From positions 248,001 to 312,000 of the forward strand of contig CAWINH010000006.1 in assembly GCA_963837425.1 (NCBI GenBank): 64,000 nucleotides of DNA, in the 5' to 3' direction. Shown here piece after piece: positions 42,456 to 51,598 of the stretch. The position numbers were made by a program, and so were the translations under genes. How positions within the stretch are numbered: position 1 is the stretch's first letter; every line of letters starts with the position of its first letter. This DNA comes from CAWINH01 sp963837425. Lineage in GTDB: Bacteria; Chloroflexota; Limnocylindria; QHBO01. The notes beneath the pieces were generated by a model, which ran no database searches, was not told the DNA's origin, and saw only the letters and a program-made list of their open reading frames with translations.

Positions 42456-43672
42456 CGAGCGTGGCGAGCGGCAACGGCAAGAGCGCAACGAACGGCAAGC
42501 GGGCGGGCGACGGCAAGATCCGGGTCGCGATCGTGGGCGTCGGCAACTGTGCGTCCAGCCTGGTGCAGGGTCGCTACTACTACGAGGACGCGAAGGTAGG
42601 CGACTTCGTCCCGGGCCTCATGCACGTGAACCTGGGCGGCTACCACATCCGCGACATCGACTTCGTGGCCGCGTTCGACATCGACCGCACGAAGGTCGGC
42701 AAGGACCTCTCGGAGGCGATCTGGGAGGGCCAGAACAACACGTTCCGCTTCGCCGACGTGCCCCACACCGGCGTGACCGTCGAGCGTGGGATGACCCACG
42801 ACGGGCTCGGCAAGTACCTCAGCCAGGTCATCGAGAAGGCGCCGGGCCCCACCGCCGACATCGTCGGGATCCTCAAGGAGCGCAACGTCGACGTCGTCGT
42901 CTCCTACCTGCCGGTCGGCAGCGAGCAGGCGACGAAGTGGTACGTCGAGCAGGCGCTGCAGGCCGGCGTCGGCTTCGTGAACGCCATCCCGGTCTTCATC
43001 GGCCGTGAGCCGTACTGGCAGCGCCGCTTCGCCGAGCGCGGCCTGCCGGTCATCGGCGACGACATCAAGAGCCAGGTGGGAGCCACGATCACGCATCGGG
43101 TCCTGACTCGCCTGTTCATGGACCGCGGGGTGCGGATCGACCGGACCTACCAGCTGAACTTCGGCGGCAACACCGACTTCCTGAACATGCTCGAGCGCGA
43201 ACGGCTCGAGTCGAAGAAGATCAGCAAGACGAACGCGGTGACTTCGATGCTCGACTACGAGCTCGATCCGGACGACATCCACGTGGGGCCGTCCGACTAC
43301 GTCCCGTGGCTCAAGGATCGCAAGTGGTGCCACATCCGGATGGAGGGCACGACCTACGGTGACGTGCCGCTCAACGCCGAGCTCAAGCTCGAGGTCTGGG
43401 ACTCACCGAACTCCGCCGGGGTCATCACCGATGCGATCCGCTGCCTGAAGCTCGGCCTCGATCGCGGGCTCACCGGGACCCTGGTTGCGCCATCCGCCTA
43501 CTTCATGAAGTCGCCGCCGCTGCAGATCCATGACGACGTCGCGCGCGAGCGGGTGGAGGCCTTCATCCGCGGCGACGACAACGAGACGCTGGTCGGCACC
43601 GAGAAGGGGACCAAGCGCCAGCTTCGAAAGCTGGCGGCGCCCCGCACGAAAGCCGCGGCGGGCTCACGCTGA
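42452..43672 (+). CDS. ino1: myo-Inositol-1-phosphate synthase
   Basis: 406-residue NAD-dependent enzyme that converts glucose 6-phosphate to inositol 1-phosphate. The nucleotide motif VAIVGVGNCASSLVQG, LNFGGNTDFLNM, and the active-site lysines in KISKTNAVTS and the late LKLEVWDSPNSAGV follow the short actinobacterial/archaeal type. The first ~20 residues are a Gly/Asn/Lys-rich tail. ATG overlaps the previous stop; its own stop is overlapped by the next gene (CTGA). Confidence 0.93.
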   Translation: MTSVASGNGKSATNGKRAGDGKIRVAIVGVGNCASSLVQGRYYYEDAKVGDFVPGLMHVNLGGYHIRDIDFVAAFDIDRTKVGKDLSEAIWEGQNNTFRFADVPHTGVTVERGMTHDGLGKYLSQVIEKAPGPTADIVGILKERNVDVVVSYLPVGSEQATKWYVEQALQAGVGFVNAIPVFIGREPYWQRRFAERGLPVIGDDIKSQVGATITHRVLTRLFMDRGVRIDRTYQLNFGGNTDFLNMLERERLESKKISKTNAVTSMLDYELDPDDIHVGPSDYVPWLKDRKWCHIRMEGTTYGDVPLNAELKLEVWDSPNSAGVITDAIRCLKLGLDRGLTGTLVAPSAYFMKSPPLQIHDDVARERVEAFIRGDDNETLVGTEKGTKRQLRKLAAPRTKAAAGSR

Positions 43673-44661
43673 GCGAGGCGACGACGGGCCTCCCGGCCCC
43701 CGCACCTGACGCCGGTGAGCGGCGGCGGGAGTTCCTCGCCTACGCCGGCTACCGCGCCGCGGAGGCGGTTCTCAACGTCCTGCCCCGCGGGGTCGTGCTG
43801 CCCGCCGGCGCGGCGGTCGGCAACCTCGCGTACGACCTCGCCGGCGACAAGGGGCGCCTCGTCCGCGAGAACCTGGGGCGGGTCATGGGGCTGCCGCCCG
43901 ACGATCGACGCGTCGGCAGGGCCGCGCGGCGCGCGTTCCGCAACTACGCGAAATACCTCGCGGAGGTGATGCGCCTCGCGAGCCAGACGCCGGAGGCCGT
44001 CGCCCGGCTCGTCGACATCGAGGACATCAGCCCGCTCTGGGTGGCGCGCGCCCCCGGGAAGGGCGTCCTGCTGTGCACCGCACACGTCGGAGGCATGGAC
44101 CTCATCGCCCCGGCCCTCGCCCTCCACGACCAGGAGCTGCACGTCGTGGCCGACGACACGACATACGGGCGGCTCTACGACCACCTCAAGGCGGTGCGCG
44201 CCCGCCACGGCCTGACCCTCATCGGTTGGCGGAACCTGCGCGGGCTCATTCGCGCGCTTCGCGCCGGGGGCAACCTCGTCCTCTTCTGCGACGGCGGCTA
44301 TCGGGCCGGAGACGTGCCCGTCGAGTTCATGGGCGAGGCGACGACCTTCCCGGCGGGCCCGGCGACGCTGTCCGCGCGATCCGGAGCGCCCATGCTGCCG
44401 GTCGCCGCCCAGCGCAGCCGCGGCGACAGATTCGAGGCCCACGGGCTGCCCATGATCCACGCCGCCAGCGACGAGCCGGCGGACCTGTACCGGGCCACCC
44501 AGACCCTCGCGGATGAGCTGGCCAAGGTCATCGCCGCCGATCCAGGGCAGTGGTACATGTTCCGACCGGTCTGGCCCCAGACCGATGAGGAGCGCGAGCG
44601 GGCGCGCGCCGCCCTCGAGGCCGCACGCCGTGGCGAGGACTGGACCCGGATCGCGGGCTGA
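43669..44661 (+). CDS. Lysophospholipid acyltransferase family protein, probable CTG start
   Basis: 330 residues. The acyltransferase HxxxxD motif lies in TAHVGGMD, followed by VLFCDGGYRAGDVPVEFMG and TFPAGPATLSARSGAPMLPVAA, as in LpxL/PatA-like transferases. Because it follows ino1 and a CDP-alcohol transferase, a role in acylating a phosphoinositol lipid is likely. No ATG/GTG/TTG lies in frame before GTG 43795, which would cut a conserved helix (YRAAEAVLNVLPRGVV). The CTG at 43669 overlaps the ino1 stop and is preferred, though no strong ribosome site precedes it. Confidence 0.87.
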   Translation: MSEATTGLPAPAPDAGERRREFLAYAGYRAAEAVLNVLPRGVVLPAGAAVGNLAYDLAGDKGRLVRENLGRVMGLPPDDRRVGRAARRAFRNYAKYLAEVMRLASQTPEAVARLVDIEDISPLWVARAPGKGVLLCTAHVGGMDLIAPALALHDQELHVVADDTTYGRLYDHLKAVRARHGLTLIGWRNLRGLIRALRAGGNLVLFCDGGYRAGDVPVEFMGEATTFPAGPATLSARSGAPMLPVAAQRSRGDRFEAHGLPMIHAASDEPADLYRATQTLADELAKVIAADPGQWYMFRPVWPQTDEERERARAALEAARRGEDWTRIAG

Positions 44662-44664
44662 GCC

Positions 44665-45570
44665 ATGCGAGGGCTGCCGCTCACGATCGTCCTGCGCGTT
44701 GCCGACCTCGTCGTTCGCTCCCTGCCGTCGCGCGCCGCGTACGCGATCGCCGATCTCGGGGGGCGGGCTTGGCATCGGTTCTCGCCGAGGCGCCGGCGCC
44801 TCGTGAGCGAGTCACTGCGCCGCGTCTGCGAGGCGACCGGGCGACCCACCGACGCGCGATCCATGCGGCGGCTCGTGCGTCGCGCCTACGTGGAGCACGC
44901 GCGCTACTACCTCGAGCTGCTCCGCGCGCCCCACTACCCCGCGAGCCGAATCGGCGAGATGGTGGTCGCCGAGGACTGGGAGCACTGGCAGGAGGTGCTG
45001 CGCGGTGGCGCGGTCGTCGCCAGCCTCCACCTCGGCAACTTCGAGCCGTACGGGCGGCTGCTCGCCGCGCACGGCCTCCACGCCGTGGCGCCGGTCGAGG
45101 AGATCGAGCCGAAGGCCCTCTTCGAGTTCATCCTCTCGCGTCGGGCGGGCGGGGCCCCTGAGAGCGAGATCGAGCTCGTCCCCCTTTCCCGGAGCCGGCG
45201 ACGGATGATTGAAACGCTGCGTGCCGGCGGGGTCGCGGCGCTCATCGCCGATCGCGACCTTGCCGGCGACGGAATCGACGTGTCGATCTTCGGCCATCCC
45301 GCGACGCTGCCCGCAGGCCCGGCGGCGCTGGCCCTGATGACCGGCCGGCCGCTGCTGGCCGCCGCCTGCTTCCGCATCGGCCCGGATCGATTCCGCGGGC
45401 AGGCCTGGCCAATCGAGGTTGAGCGCACGGGCGACCGACGGGCCGATACCGAGGCGCTGACCCGCGAGCTGGCGCGTCACTACGAGGCGGCGATCGCATC
45501 GGCGCCCGAGCAGTGGTGGGGCGCCTTTCAGCCGTATTGGGGTGACCAGCGCGCGGCGGCGGACTCATGA
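44665..45570 (+). CDS. Second LpxL/PatA-type acyltransferase
   Basis: 301 residues. The active-site motif HLGNFE (HxxxxE) is followed by RRAGGAPESEIELV, the RDLAGDGIDVSIFG loop and LPAGPAALALMTGRPLL, all typical of the LpxL/HtrB/PatA family. It transfers an acyl chain from acyl-CoA or acyl-ACP to a glycolipid. In mycobacteria the equivalent PatA acylates a mannose of phosphatidylinositol mannoside. The two neighbours in tandem are distinct proteins. ATG 3 nt after the preceding stop. Confidence 0.87.
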   Translation: MRGLPLTIVLRVADLVVRSLPSRAAYAIADLGGRAWHRFSPRRRRLVSESLRRVCEATGRPTDARSMRRLVRRAYVEHARYYLELLRAPHYPASRIGEMVVAEDWEHWQEVLRGGAVVASLHLGNFEPYGRLLAAHGLHAVAPVEEIEPKALFEFILSRRAGGAPESEIELVPLSRSRRRMIETLRAGGVAALIADRDLAGDGIDVSIFGHPATLPAGPAALALMTGRPLLAAACFRIGPDRFRGQAWPIEVERTGDRRADTEALTRELARHYEAAIASAPEQWWGAFQPYWGDQRAAADS

Positions 45571-46334
45571 GCGGAAACACCGGGGTACGCAGGCCGCGGG
45601 GTGGTGGCGATCGCGGCAAGGCGGACATGCATCTCCACACGCTCTACTCGGACGGCACGGTCGGGATCCTCGACCTGCTCGAGCACGTCGAGCGCGCGAC
45701 CGACCTCGACCTCGTGGCGATCACCGACCACGAGCGGATCGACGGGGCACGCCGCGCGCGGGAGATCCATGCGGCGGGCGAATACTCGTTCGAGCTGGTG
45801 GTCGGCGAGGAGATCACGACGCGGCGGGGCCACCTCCTGGCGCTCTTCCTCCGCGAACGGGTGCCCGCCCTGCGCCCGCTCACCGAGACGCTGGAGCGGA
45901 TCCATGACCAGGGCGGCCTGGCGATCGCCGCACACCCGATGGCGCCGCTCACCCCGAGCCTCGGCCGGCGCAGCCTCCTGAAGCTCCACGAGGCGGCCGA
46001 CCCTCGCCATCATCTCGACGGGATCGAGGTGCTGAACCCGAGCGCCGCGGGCCGCACGCGACGAGTGGCCCGCCGCCAGCTCAACGACACGCTGCTCCAC
46101 CTGCCCGGCGTCGGCAACAGCGACTCTCATGTCCTCGAGCACGTTGGATCGGCGTGGACCTGGTTCCGCGGGTTGAGCGCCGCCGACTACCGTGCCGCGC
46201 TGCTCGCGCACGAGGTCGCGGCGGACGGCGAGCACTGGAGCCATTGGCACAACGTCACGGTTTACGGCCGGCAGCTGGTCGCCAAGGCGCGCCACCTGCG
46301 GCATACTCTCCGTCCCACGGGAGAGTGGCGATGA
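45567..46334 (+). CDS. PHP-domain phosphoesterase
   Basis: 255 residues. The metal-binding PHP motifs are present: DMHLHTLYSDG (HxH), AITDHERIDG, EEITTRRGHLLALF, IAAHP and GNSDSH near the end. PHP enzymes hydrolyse phosphoesters such as nucleoside or sugar phosphates. Its place between acyltransferase and mannosyltransferase genes suggests a role in phosphoinositide or sugar metabolism, for example as inositol phosphate phosphatase, but this is a guess. Overlaps both neighbours by 4 bp. Confidence 0.87.
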   Translation: MSGNTGVRRPRGGGDRGKADMHLHTLYSDGTVGILDLLEHVERATDLDLVAITDHERIDGARRAREIHAAGEYSFELVVGEEITTRRGHLLALFLRERVPALRPLTETLERIHDQGGLAIAAHPMAPLTPSLGRRSLLKLHEAADPRHHLDGIEVLNPSAAGRTRRVARRQLNDTLLHLPGVGNSDSHVLEHVGSAWTWFRGLSAADYRAALLAHEVAADGEHWSHWHNVTVYGRQLVAKARHLRHTLRPTGEWR

Positions 46335-47545
46335 CTCAGACCCAGGCCAGGCCGCGCAGCAACGGCGTGCCGGACGCGTCCGTCCAGCCGCCGCCCGCGC
46401 GTGGGCGCCTCAAGGTTGGGATCGTGAGCCCGTATGGGTACCCACACCCCGGCGGCGTGAACGAGCACGTGCGCTACACGTACGAGGCCATGCGCCGGAT
46501 GGGCCACGACGTGTGGATCATCACCAGCAGGTACGGCAAGGAGCGTGAGAACGAGGGGCACATCATCCGCCTCGGGACCGGGTATGCGTTCCCCGCGAAC
46601 GGCTCCATGGGCCGCGTCACCCTCAGCTGGCGCTTCAAGCAGCGCGCGCGCGAGCTGCTGGCGGAGCATCGGTTCGACGTCCTGCACTTCCACGAGCCGC
46701 TCGTCCCGTTCCTTTCGCCGACGGTCCTCGACCAGTCGGACACCGTGAACATCGCGACCTTCCACGCGTTCGGCGGATTCAGTCCCTCGTACTGGGTCGG
46801 GAGGCGCTTCGCCGGGCAGCTCGCGAGCCAGCTCCACGGCCGGATCGCGGTGAGCAGCGCCGCCCGCCATTTCATCAGCCGCTACTTTCCGGGCGAGTAC
46901 CAGATCATTCCGAACGGCGTCGACCTCGAACGGTTCACGGACGCCGACCCGTTCGAGGAGCTGCGGGACGGGACGATCAACATCCTGTTCGTGGGCCGCT
47001 TCGAGGAGCGCAAGGGCCTGATCCACCTGCTCAAGGCCTACCACCGGCTCCGAAAGCGTCACGTGGATGCCCGGCTGCTGGTCGTGGGCACCGGTCCCAA
47101 GGCGCGCGAGTACCGCCGCTTCGTTGGGCTGCGCAAGATCCGTGACGTCGAGTGGCTGGGGCCGGTCTCCGACGACGACAAGGCGCGCTACTTCGCCAGC
47201 GCCGACATCTTCTGCTCCCCGGCCACCGGCCAGGAGAGCTTCGGGATCGTGCTGCTCGAGGCCATGGCCGCGGGGGTGCCGATCGTCGCAAGCGACATCC
47301 ACGGCTACAAGAACGTCCTGCAGCGCGGCGTCCAGGGGCTCCTCGTGGAGCCGCGCAACCAGCGTGCGCTGGCCGCGGCGCTCTACGCCATGGCCCAGGA
47401 TCCGGAGCTCCGCAACCGGATGGGCGAGGCCGGCCGCCTCCGCGCACCCGAGTTCAGCTGGGACCGGGTGACGGAGCGGATCGTGGACTTCTACTACGAG
47501 GTCCGCGAGCGGGCGCTCGCCTCCGGCACCGTCGCCCCCCGCTGA
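46331..47545 (+). CDS. GT4 glycosyltransferase, PimA-like
   Basis: 404 residues, GT-B fold. N-terminal glycine-rich donor loop GIVSPYGYPHPGGVNEHV, then VLHFHEPLVPFLSP, the second-domain opening INILFVGRFEERKGL and the E-x7-E motif in ESFGIVLLEAMAAG. The overall pattern follows PimA, which adds the first mannose to phosphatidylinositol. As it closes an operon with inositol phosphate synthase, PI-phosphate synthase and two acyltransferases, a phosphatidylinositol mannosyltransferase is the most likely role. The first ~25 residues are disordered. Confidence 0.87.
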   Translation: MTQTQARPRSNGVPDASVQPPPARGRLKVGIVSPYGYPHPGGVNEHVRYTYEAMRRMGHDVWIITSRYGKERENEGHIIRLGTGYAFPANGSMGRVTLSWRFKQRARELLAEHRFDVLHFHEPLVPFLSPTVLDQSDTVNIATFHAFGGFSPSYWVGRRFAGQLASQLHGRIAVSSAARHFISRYFPGEYQIIPNGVDLERFTDADPFEELRDGTINILFVGRFEERKGLIHLLKAYHRLRKRHVDARLLVVGTGPKAREYRRFVGLRKIRDVEWLGPVSDDDKARYFASADIFCSPATGQESFGIVLLEAMAAGVPIVASDIHGYKNVLQRGVQGLLVEPRNQRALAAALYAMAQDPELRNRMGEAGRLRAPEFSWDRVTERIVDFYYEVRERALASGTVAPR

Positions 47546-47557
47546 GGCCACGGACTG

Positions 47558-47608
47558 GCGCCGCCGAGGATGCGCCGCCGAGGTGCGCCGCCGAGGTGCG
47601 CCGCCGAG
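47558..47608. repeat. Short tandem repeat of a 13-bp unit
   Basis: GCGCCGCCGAGGT or a one-base variant occurs four times in a row just after the glycosyltransferase stop, and a partial unit recurs near 47622. The rest of the 298-bp gap up to 47843 shows no gene. Confidence 0.7.
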
Positions 47609-47843
47609 CGGGGGGCCGACTGGGCGCCGCCGAGCGGGCGCCGACTGTCCAAGCGCGCCTGGTGTGCACGCTATCCCAGCCGATGAGCCGCCGGCGCGGT
47701 CCCTGGGCCCACGATCGAGCGTGAAATGGAGGCGCTCGGCGCCGCCAGACCCTGCGCGACCCGGATAGCGCTCCTCACCTGAGCGGTTGAGCCTTCGGAC
47801 CCGCTCGACACGTCAACCGCGTGCCTGGTGAGCGCCAGGGGGC

Positions 47844-48839
47844 TCAGCCCAGCGGCTTGCGGTAGGCCTGGGAGCGCAGGTCCACGACGAACCCGCTCCG
47901 CTCGTAGACGCCCACCGCGCCGGTCGGGTTGTCGGCGTCGACGCCGAGCCCGGCGCTCGTCAACCCGCGAGCGCGGAAGACCTCGAGCGAGCGCAGGACG
48001 AGCGCCTTCGCGAGCCCCCGACGTCGCCAGGGACGCCGGACGAAGACGCTCGCCAGCCACCCCCGGCTCCGATGAAACGCCTCGTTCTCCGCAGCGTTGA
48101 TCTCGTTGATCACCGCCCCCGCGATCTCGTCACCGTCCCAGGCCACGACGAAGAGCGTCGGGTCGAAGTACGGGCCGGTGCGCCACTGTTCATAACGGGC
48201 CTCCGAGCGGTCGAAGCCGCCCCAGTGATCCTCGAAGGCCTCGAGGTCCGCATCCCACAGCCGATGGAGGGCGGCGTCGGTGACCGGGCGCAGCTCGATG
48301 CCCGCCGGCAGGCTGGGCGCCTCGATCTCATCGAGGCTCGGTCGCAGCATGTCGTAGAAGGCGCGGACGCTCCGGTAGCCCGCCGCATGGAGCATCTTGA
48401 CCCGCCCCACGGACCGATCCGGGGCCCAGGCGCCGAGCACCTTCGTATGCGCGGTCTCATGCGACTCGGCCAGTGCGCGGATCAACTCCTCGTTGTGGTC
48501 AAGGATCCAGCGCCCGATGCCGCGCCGCTGCCACTCGGGGTCGACCGCGCCGCCGTTTCGGTACTCCCGCAGCCCGTCGGTGGTGTCGACCCACTCGATC
48601 TCCCCGTAGCCGACCGCGCTGCCGTCGGCCTCGACGAGCGTGACGTCCCGCTCCGCGGTGAAGCTGTCGCTCGCATTCGACATCCACGACTCGACTTCGG
48701 CCGTTGCGACTCGCCAGTCGACGCCGTCGGCATCGTGGGCAAGGTTCGTGAGGCGGGCGATCGCCGCGGCGTCGCCGGGCCGGTACGGACGCGCGATGAG
48801 GCCGCCGAGCGGCAGCCCGGCGAGCGGCAGCCCGGTCAT
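47844..48839 (-). CDS. Double-GNAT acetyltransferase (first of two paralogues)
   Basis: 331 residues with two GNAT domains. The acetyl-CoA loop of the first is QRRGIGRWIL (about residue 110) and that of the second RRRGLAKALV (about 270). The C-terminal GLGVDADNPTGAVGVYERSGFV is the canonical end of a GNAT fold. Such tandem forms include mycothiol synthase and antibiotic acetyltransferases; no substrate is evident. The ATG overlaps the stop of the upstream paralogue (ATGA). The N-terminus has a short GLPLAGLPLGGL repeat. Confidence 0.85.
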   Translation of the reverse strand: MTGLPLAGLPLGGLIARPYRPGDAAAIARLTNLAHDADGVDWRVATAEVESWMSNASDSFTAERDVTLVEADGSAVGYGEIEWVDTTDGLREYRNGGAVDPEWQRRGIGRWILDHNEELIRALAESHETAHTKVLGAWAPDRSVGRVKMLHAAGYRSVRAFYDMLRPSLDEIEAPSLPAGIELRPVTDAALHRLWDADLEAFEDHWGGFDRSEARYEQWRTGPYFDPTLFVVAWDGDEIAGAVINEINAAENEAFHRSRGWLASVFVRRPWRRRGLAKALVLRSLEVFRARGLTSAGLGVDADNPTGAVGVYERSGFVVDLRSQAYRKPLG

Positions 48840-49858
48840 TTGCTCAGCTCCATGGGCTTGCGGTAGGCCGTCCCCCGCCCGGCCACCGCGAAGCCGGCGC
48901 GCTCGTAGAGGCGCAGCGCGCCATTCGGGTTGTCGGCGTCGACCCCCAGCCAGGCGCTCGTCATGCCACGGTCGCGGAGCAGCTGGAGCGAGCGGGCCAC
49001 GAGCGCCGCACCGAGGCCGCGGCCGCGCCACCGACGGCGCACGAAGACACTGTCCAGCAGGCCGCGCGCGCGTCCCAGCTCCGCGTTCTCCTCCTCGCTG
49101 ATGACGTTCTTCACCCCGCCCGCGACCTCGTCGCCGTCCCAGGCGACGACGAGCAGCTCGGGGACGAGCTCGGGGTCCGAGACCCATTCCTCGAACGCCT
49201 CGTCGGAGGCGTCGACGCCGCCCCAGTGATCGCGGAAGGCCTCGGCATCGGCGTCGAAGACCTTGCGCAGACCGTCGCGCCCGGAGGCGGCCCGGAACTC
49301 GATGCCAGCCGGCAGCTCCGGAACGCCGATGTCCTCCAGCGTGGGCCGAACCATCTCGAAGAACCAGCGCACGGGCGCGTAGCCCGATCCGGTCAGCAGG
49401 GCTACCGCGCCCAATCGGCTGTCCTGCACGAACGAACCGAGCTCCCGCGGCCGATCCGTGTCGTGAGAGTCTGCCAGGCGGCGGAGCCGCGCCTCGTTGT
49501 ACGCGAGCATCGCGGTTCCCACGCCTTTTCTGCGCCACGCGGGGTGTACGTGCCCGCGGGTGACGTAGGCGCGGACACCGTCAGTGCTGTCCATCCAGAA
49601 CGACCAGCCGTACCCGACCACCCGGCGCCCGACCTCGGCCACCACGACATCCTGCGCCGGATCGAACCCGGGAGTCGCGTGCTCGAGCCAATGGGCGAGC
49701 CACGCGCGGGAGATGCGCTCGTCCACGCCATCAGCCCGGCTGCCCTCGTTGTACGCGGCCAGCATCCCGTCCAGGTCCCCCTCGCCCCGGGTTGGGCGCA
49801 GGCGGAGGTCGAGGGCCTGCCCGCCCGCGCGCCGGCTCCGTATCGGTCTGGCGGCCAT
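48836..49858 (-). CDS. Double-GNAT acetyltransferase (second of two paralogues)
   Basis: 340 residues, same architecture as the downstream gene: first CoA loop RRKGVGTAML, second RGRGLGAALV, and the end GVDADNPNGALRLYERAGF. The two proteins share most motif positions, so they arose by duplication. Starts 2 nt after the exporter permease stop, so it is in one operon with the ABC exporter. Confidence 0.85.
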   Translation of the reverse strand: MAARPIRSRRAGGQALDLRLRPTRGEGDLDGMLAAYNEGSRADGVDERISRAWLAHWLEHATPGFDPAQDVVVAEVGRRVVGYGWSFWMDSTDGVRAYVTRGHVHPAWRRKGVGTAMLAYNEARLRRLADSHDTDRPRELGSFVQDSRLGAVALLTGSGYAPVRWFFEMVRPTLEDIGVPELPAGIEFRAASGRDGLRKVFDADAEAFRDHWGGVDASDEAFEEWVSDPELVPELLVVAWDGDEVAGGVKNVISEEENAELGRARGLLDSVFVRRRWRGRGLGAALVARSLQLLRDRGMTSAWLGVDADNPNGALRLYERAGFAVAGRGTAYRKPMELSK

Positions 49859-49860
49859 CG

Positions 49861-50661
49861 CTACCCCACCCGCTTCAGCTTGCCGGTCCGCTTCGCGTAG
49901 CGCTCGGCGCGACCGAATGCCCAGAGGCCCAGCGGGATCAGGACCACGCCCATGATCAGCAGCGGCCAGACATCGGCCAGCAGGGACCCGACGCCCGCCC
50001 CCTCGATGAGGCCGGCGCGCACCCCGTCGAGGACGTACGTCGCCGGGCTGAAGGCGCTGACCGCCTGCATCCAGCCGGGCAGGACGTCCACGCTGTAGTA
50101 CACGCCCGACACGAGAAGCAGCACGGACTGGATGACGAACACCATCTGCGCGCCGCGCTCGACGTAAATGAGGGGCAGGATGCTGGCCGCGATCCCGATC
50201 CCGGCGAAGCTCACCGTTCCGAGCAGCGTGAACGCGGCCGCGGTCGCGAAGTTCGCGCCGGACAGGTTCAGCTCGAAGAACAGGGAGAGCACCACGAGGA
50301 CGAACACGGTGTGCACCAGCCCGAAGACGACTGCGTAGGCGGCGGCGCCGAGCAGCTGCGCATAGCGCCGCACGGGCGCCATGAACGTGTACTCCAGCGT
50401 CCCCTCCCAGCGCTCCCACTGGACCGCCTCCGCAATGAATTCGAAGACGATCGAGAGGTAGCTCCAGAAGATGGCGCCGATGACGAGCGTGAGCAGCAGC
50501 CGGTCGTTTCCCTCCGCGCGGCCGATGAGGCTCACCGCCAGGGCGCCCGCCACGGAGTAGATGAGCCAGGCCAGCTCCCAGCCCCAGTATCGCTTTGTGA
50601 GATTGAAGTTCCGCTCCACGAAGGCGTACGAGGCCCTCAGCTCGCGGGTCAGTAGCGCCAT
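49861..50661 (-). CDS. ABC-2-type exporter permease
   Basis: 266-residue membrane protein with six predicted segments of the ABC-2 family (YWGWELAWLIYSVAG, IGAIFWSYLSIVFEF, ERWEGTLEYTFMAPVRR, then segments ending YYSVDVLPGWMQAVSAFSPATYVLDGVR). It exports drugs, lipids or polymers with the adjacent ATPase. Lies 6 bp after the ATPase gene. Confidence 0.9.
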   Translation of the reverse strand: MALLTRELRASYAFVERNFNLTKRYWGWELAWLIYSVAGALAVSLIGRAEGNDRLLLTLVIGAIFWSYLSIVFEFIAEAVQWERWEGTLEYTFMAPVRRYAQLLGAAAYAVVFGLVHTVFVLVVLSLFFELNLSGANFATAAAFTLLGTVSFAGIGIAASILPLIYVERGAQMVFVIQSVLLLVSGVYYSVDVLPGWMQAVSAFSPATYVLDGVRAGLIEGAGVGSLLADVWPLLIMGVVLIPLGLWAFGRAERYAKRTGKLKRVG

Positions 50662-50667
50662 GTCAGT

Positions 50668-51597
50668 TCACTCCTCGCCGTTGGCTTCCTCGTCGATGTC
50701 GTCGTCCAGGGATCGGCCGGTGAAGGTCATGAACACGCTGTTCATGGTCGGTGCCAGCCCGTGGCGCTCGGCCATCAGCGACTTCAGCGCGGCCGGCGTG
50801 TCGTCCGCCACGATCCGGCCGTCGTTGATCAGCGCGATCCGATCGCAGAGCCGATCCGCCTCGTCGAGGTCGTGCGTGGTCAGCACGATCGTCGCGTCTT
50901 GCGTGTCGCGCAGCTCCTCGATAAAGGCCTGGACGTCCAGCTTCGAGCGCGGGTCGAGACCGGTGGTCGGCTCGTCGAGCAGCATCAGCACCGGGCTCGT
51001 CAGCAGCGCGCGCGCAATGGCCACCTTCTGCTGCATGCCGCGGCTCATCTGCTCCACGGGTCGCCCCAGGCGCTTCTCGCCAATGCCCAGCCGCGCGCAG
51101 ATCCGGATCGCATCGGCCCTCGCCTGGCGGGCATCCATCCCGTACAGGCGTGCCGCGTAGATCAGGTTCTCGTGCGGGCTGAGCTTCTTGAAGAAGGCCG
51201 CGTCCACGCTCACCCGGTTGATGAGCTGCTTGACGGCCATCTCGTCGCGCTCCACGTCGCGGCCGAAGACCTCGACCCGCCCGGCGTCGATGGTGAGCAG
51301 CGTGCTCACCAGCCGGATCAGCGTCGACTTGCCGCTGCCGTTGGCGCCCAGGATCCCCTGGATCTCGCCGCGCTCGATGCGCATCGAGATGTCGTTCACG
51401 GCAAGGACCGGCTTCTTGTTGCGGCCCATGCCGAATCGCTTCGTCACGTGGTCGATGAGCAGCGCGGGGACCGACCTGTCGCGCGTCGCCGAAGCGATCG
51501 CCGAAGTCGACTCCGGTCGCTGCTCGAGCGCCGGATGGCTCTTCACTTGTTCGGCGATGCCGGTCATGTCGTCTTCCTCGTCTGGGTGGTCTGCCAT
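50668..51597 (-). CDS. ABC exporter ATP-binding protein
   Basis: 309 residues. Walker A is GANGSGKST, the signature EQMSRGMQQKVAIARAL, Walker B LMLLDEPTTGLD, H-loop TTHDL. The N-terminal ~40 residues are extra. DrrA/CcmA-type ATPase. The ATG has GGGAG 5 nt before it. The 313-nt leader before it contains a terminator and hairpins, so expression is probably conditional. Confidence 0.92.
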   Translation of the reverse strand: MADHPDEEDDMTGIAEQVKSHPALEQRPESTSAIASATRDRSVPALLIDHVTKRFGMGRNKKPVLAVNDISMRIERGEIQGILGANGSGKSTLIRLVSTLLTIDAGRVEVFGRDVERDEMAVKQLINRVSVDAAFFKKLSPHENLIYAARLYGMDARQARADAIRICARLGIGEKRLGRPVEQMSRGMQQKVAIARALLTSPVLMLLDEPTTGLDPRSKLDVQAFIEELRDTQDATIVLTTHDLDEADRLCDRIALINDGRIVADDTPAALKSLMAERHGLAPTMNSVFMTFTGRSLDDDIDEEANGEE

Positions 51598-51598
51598 G

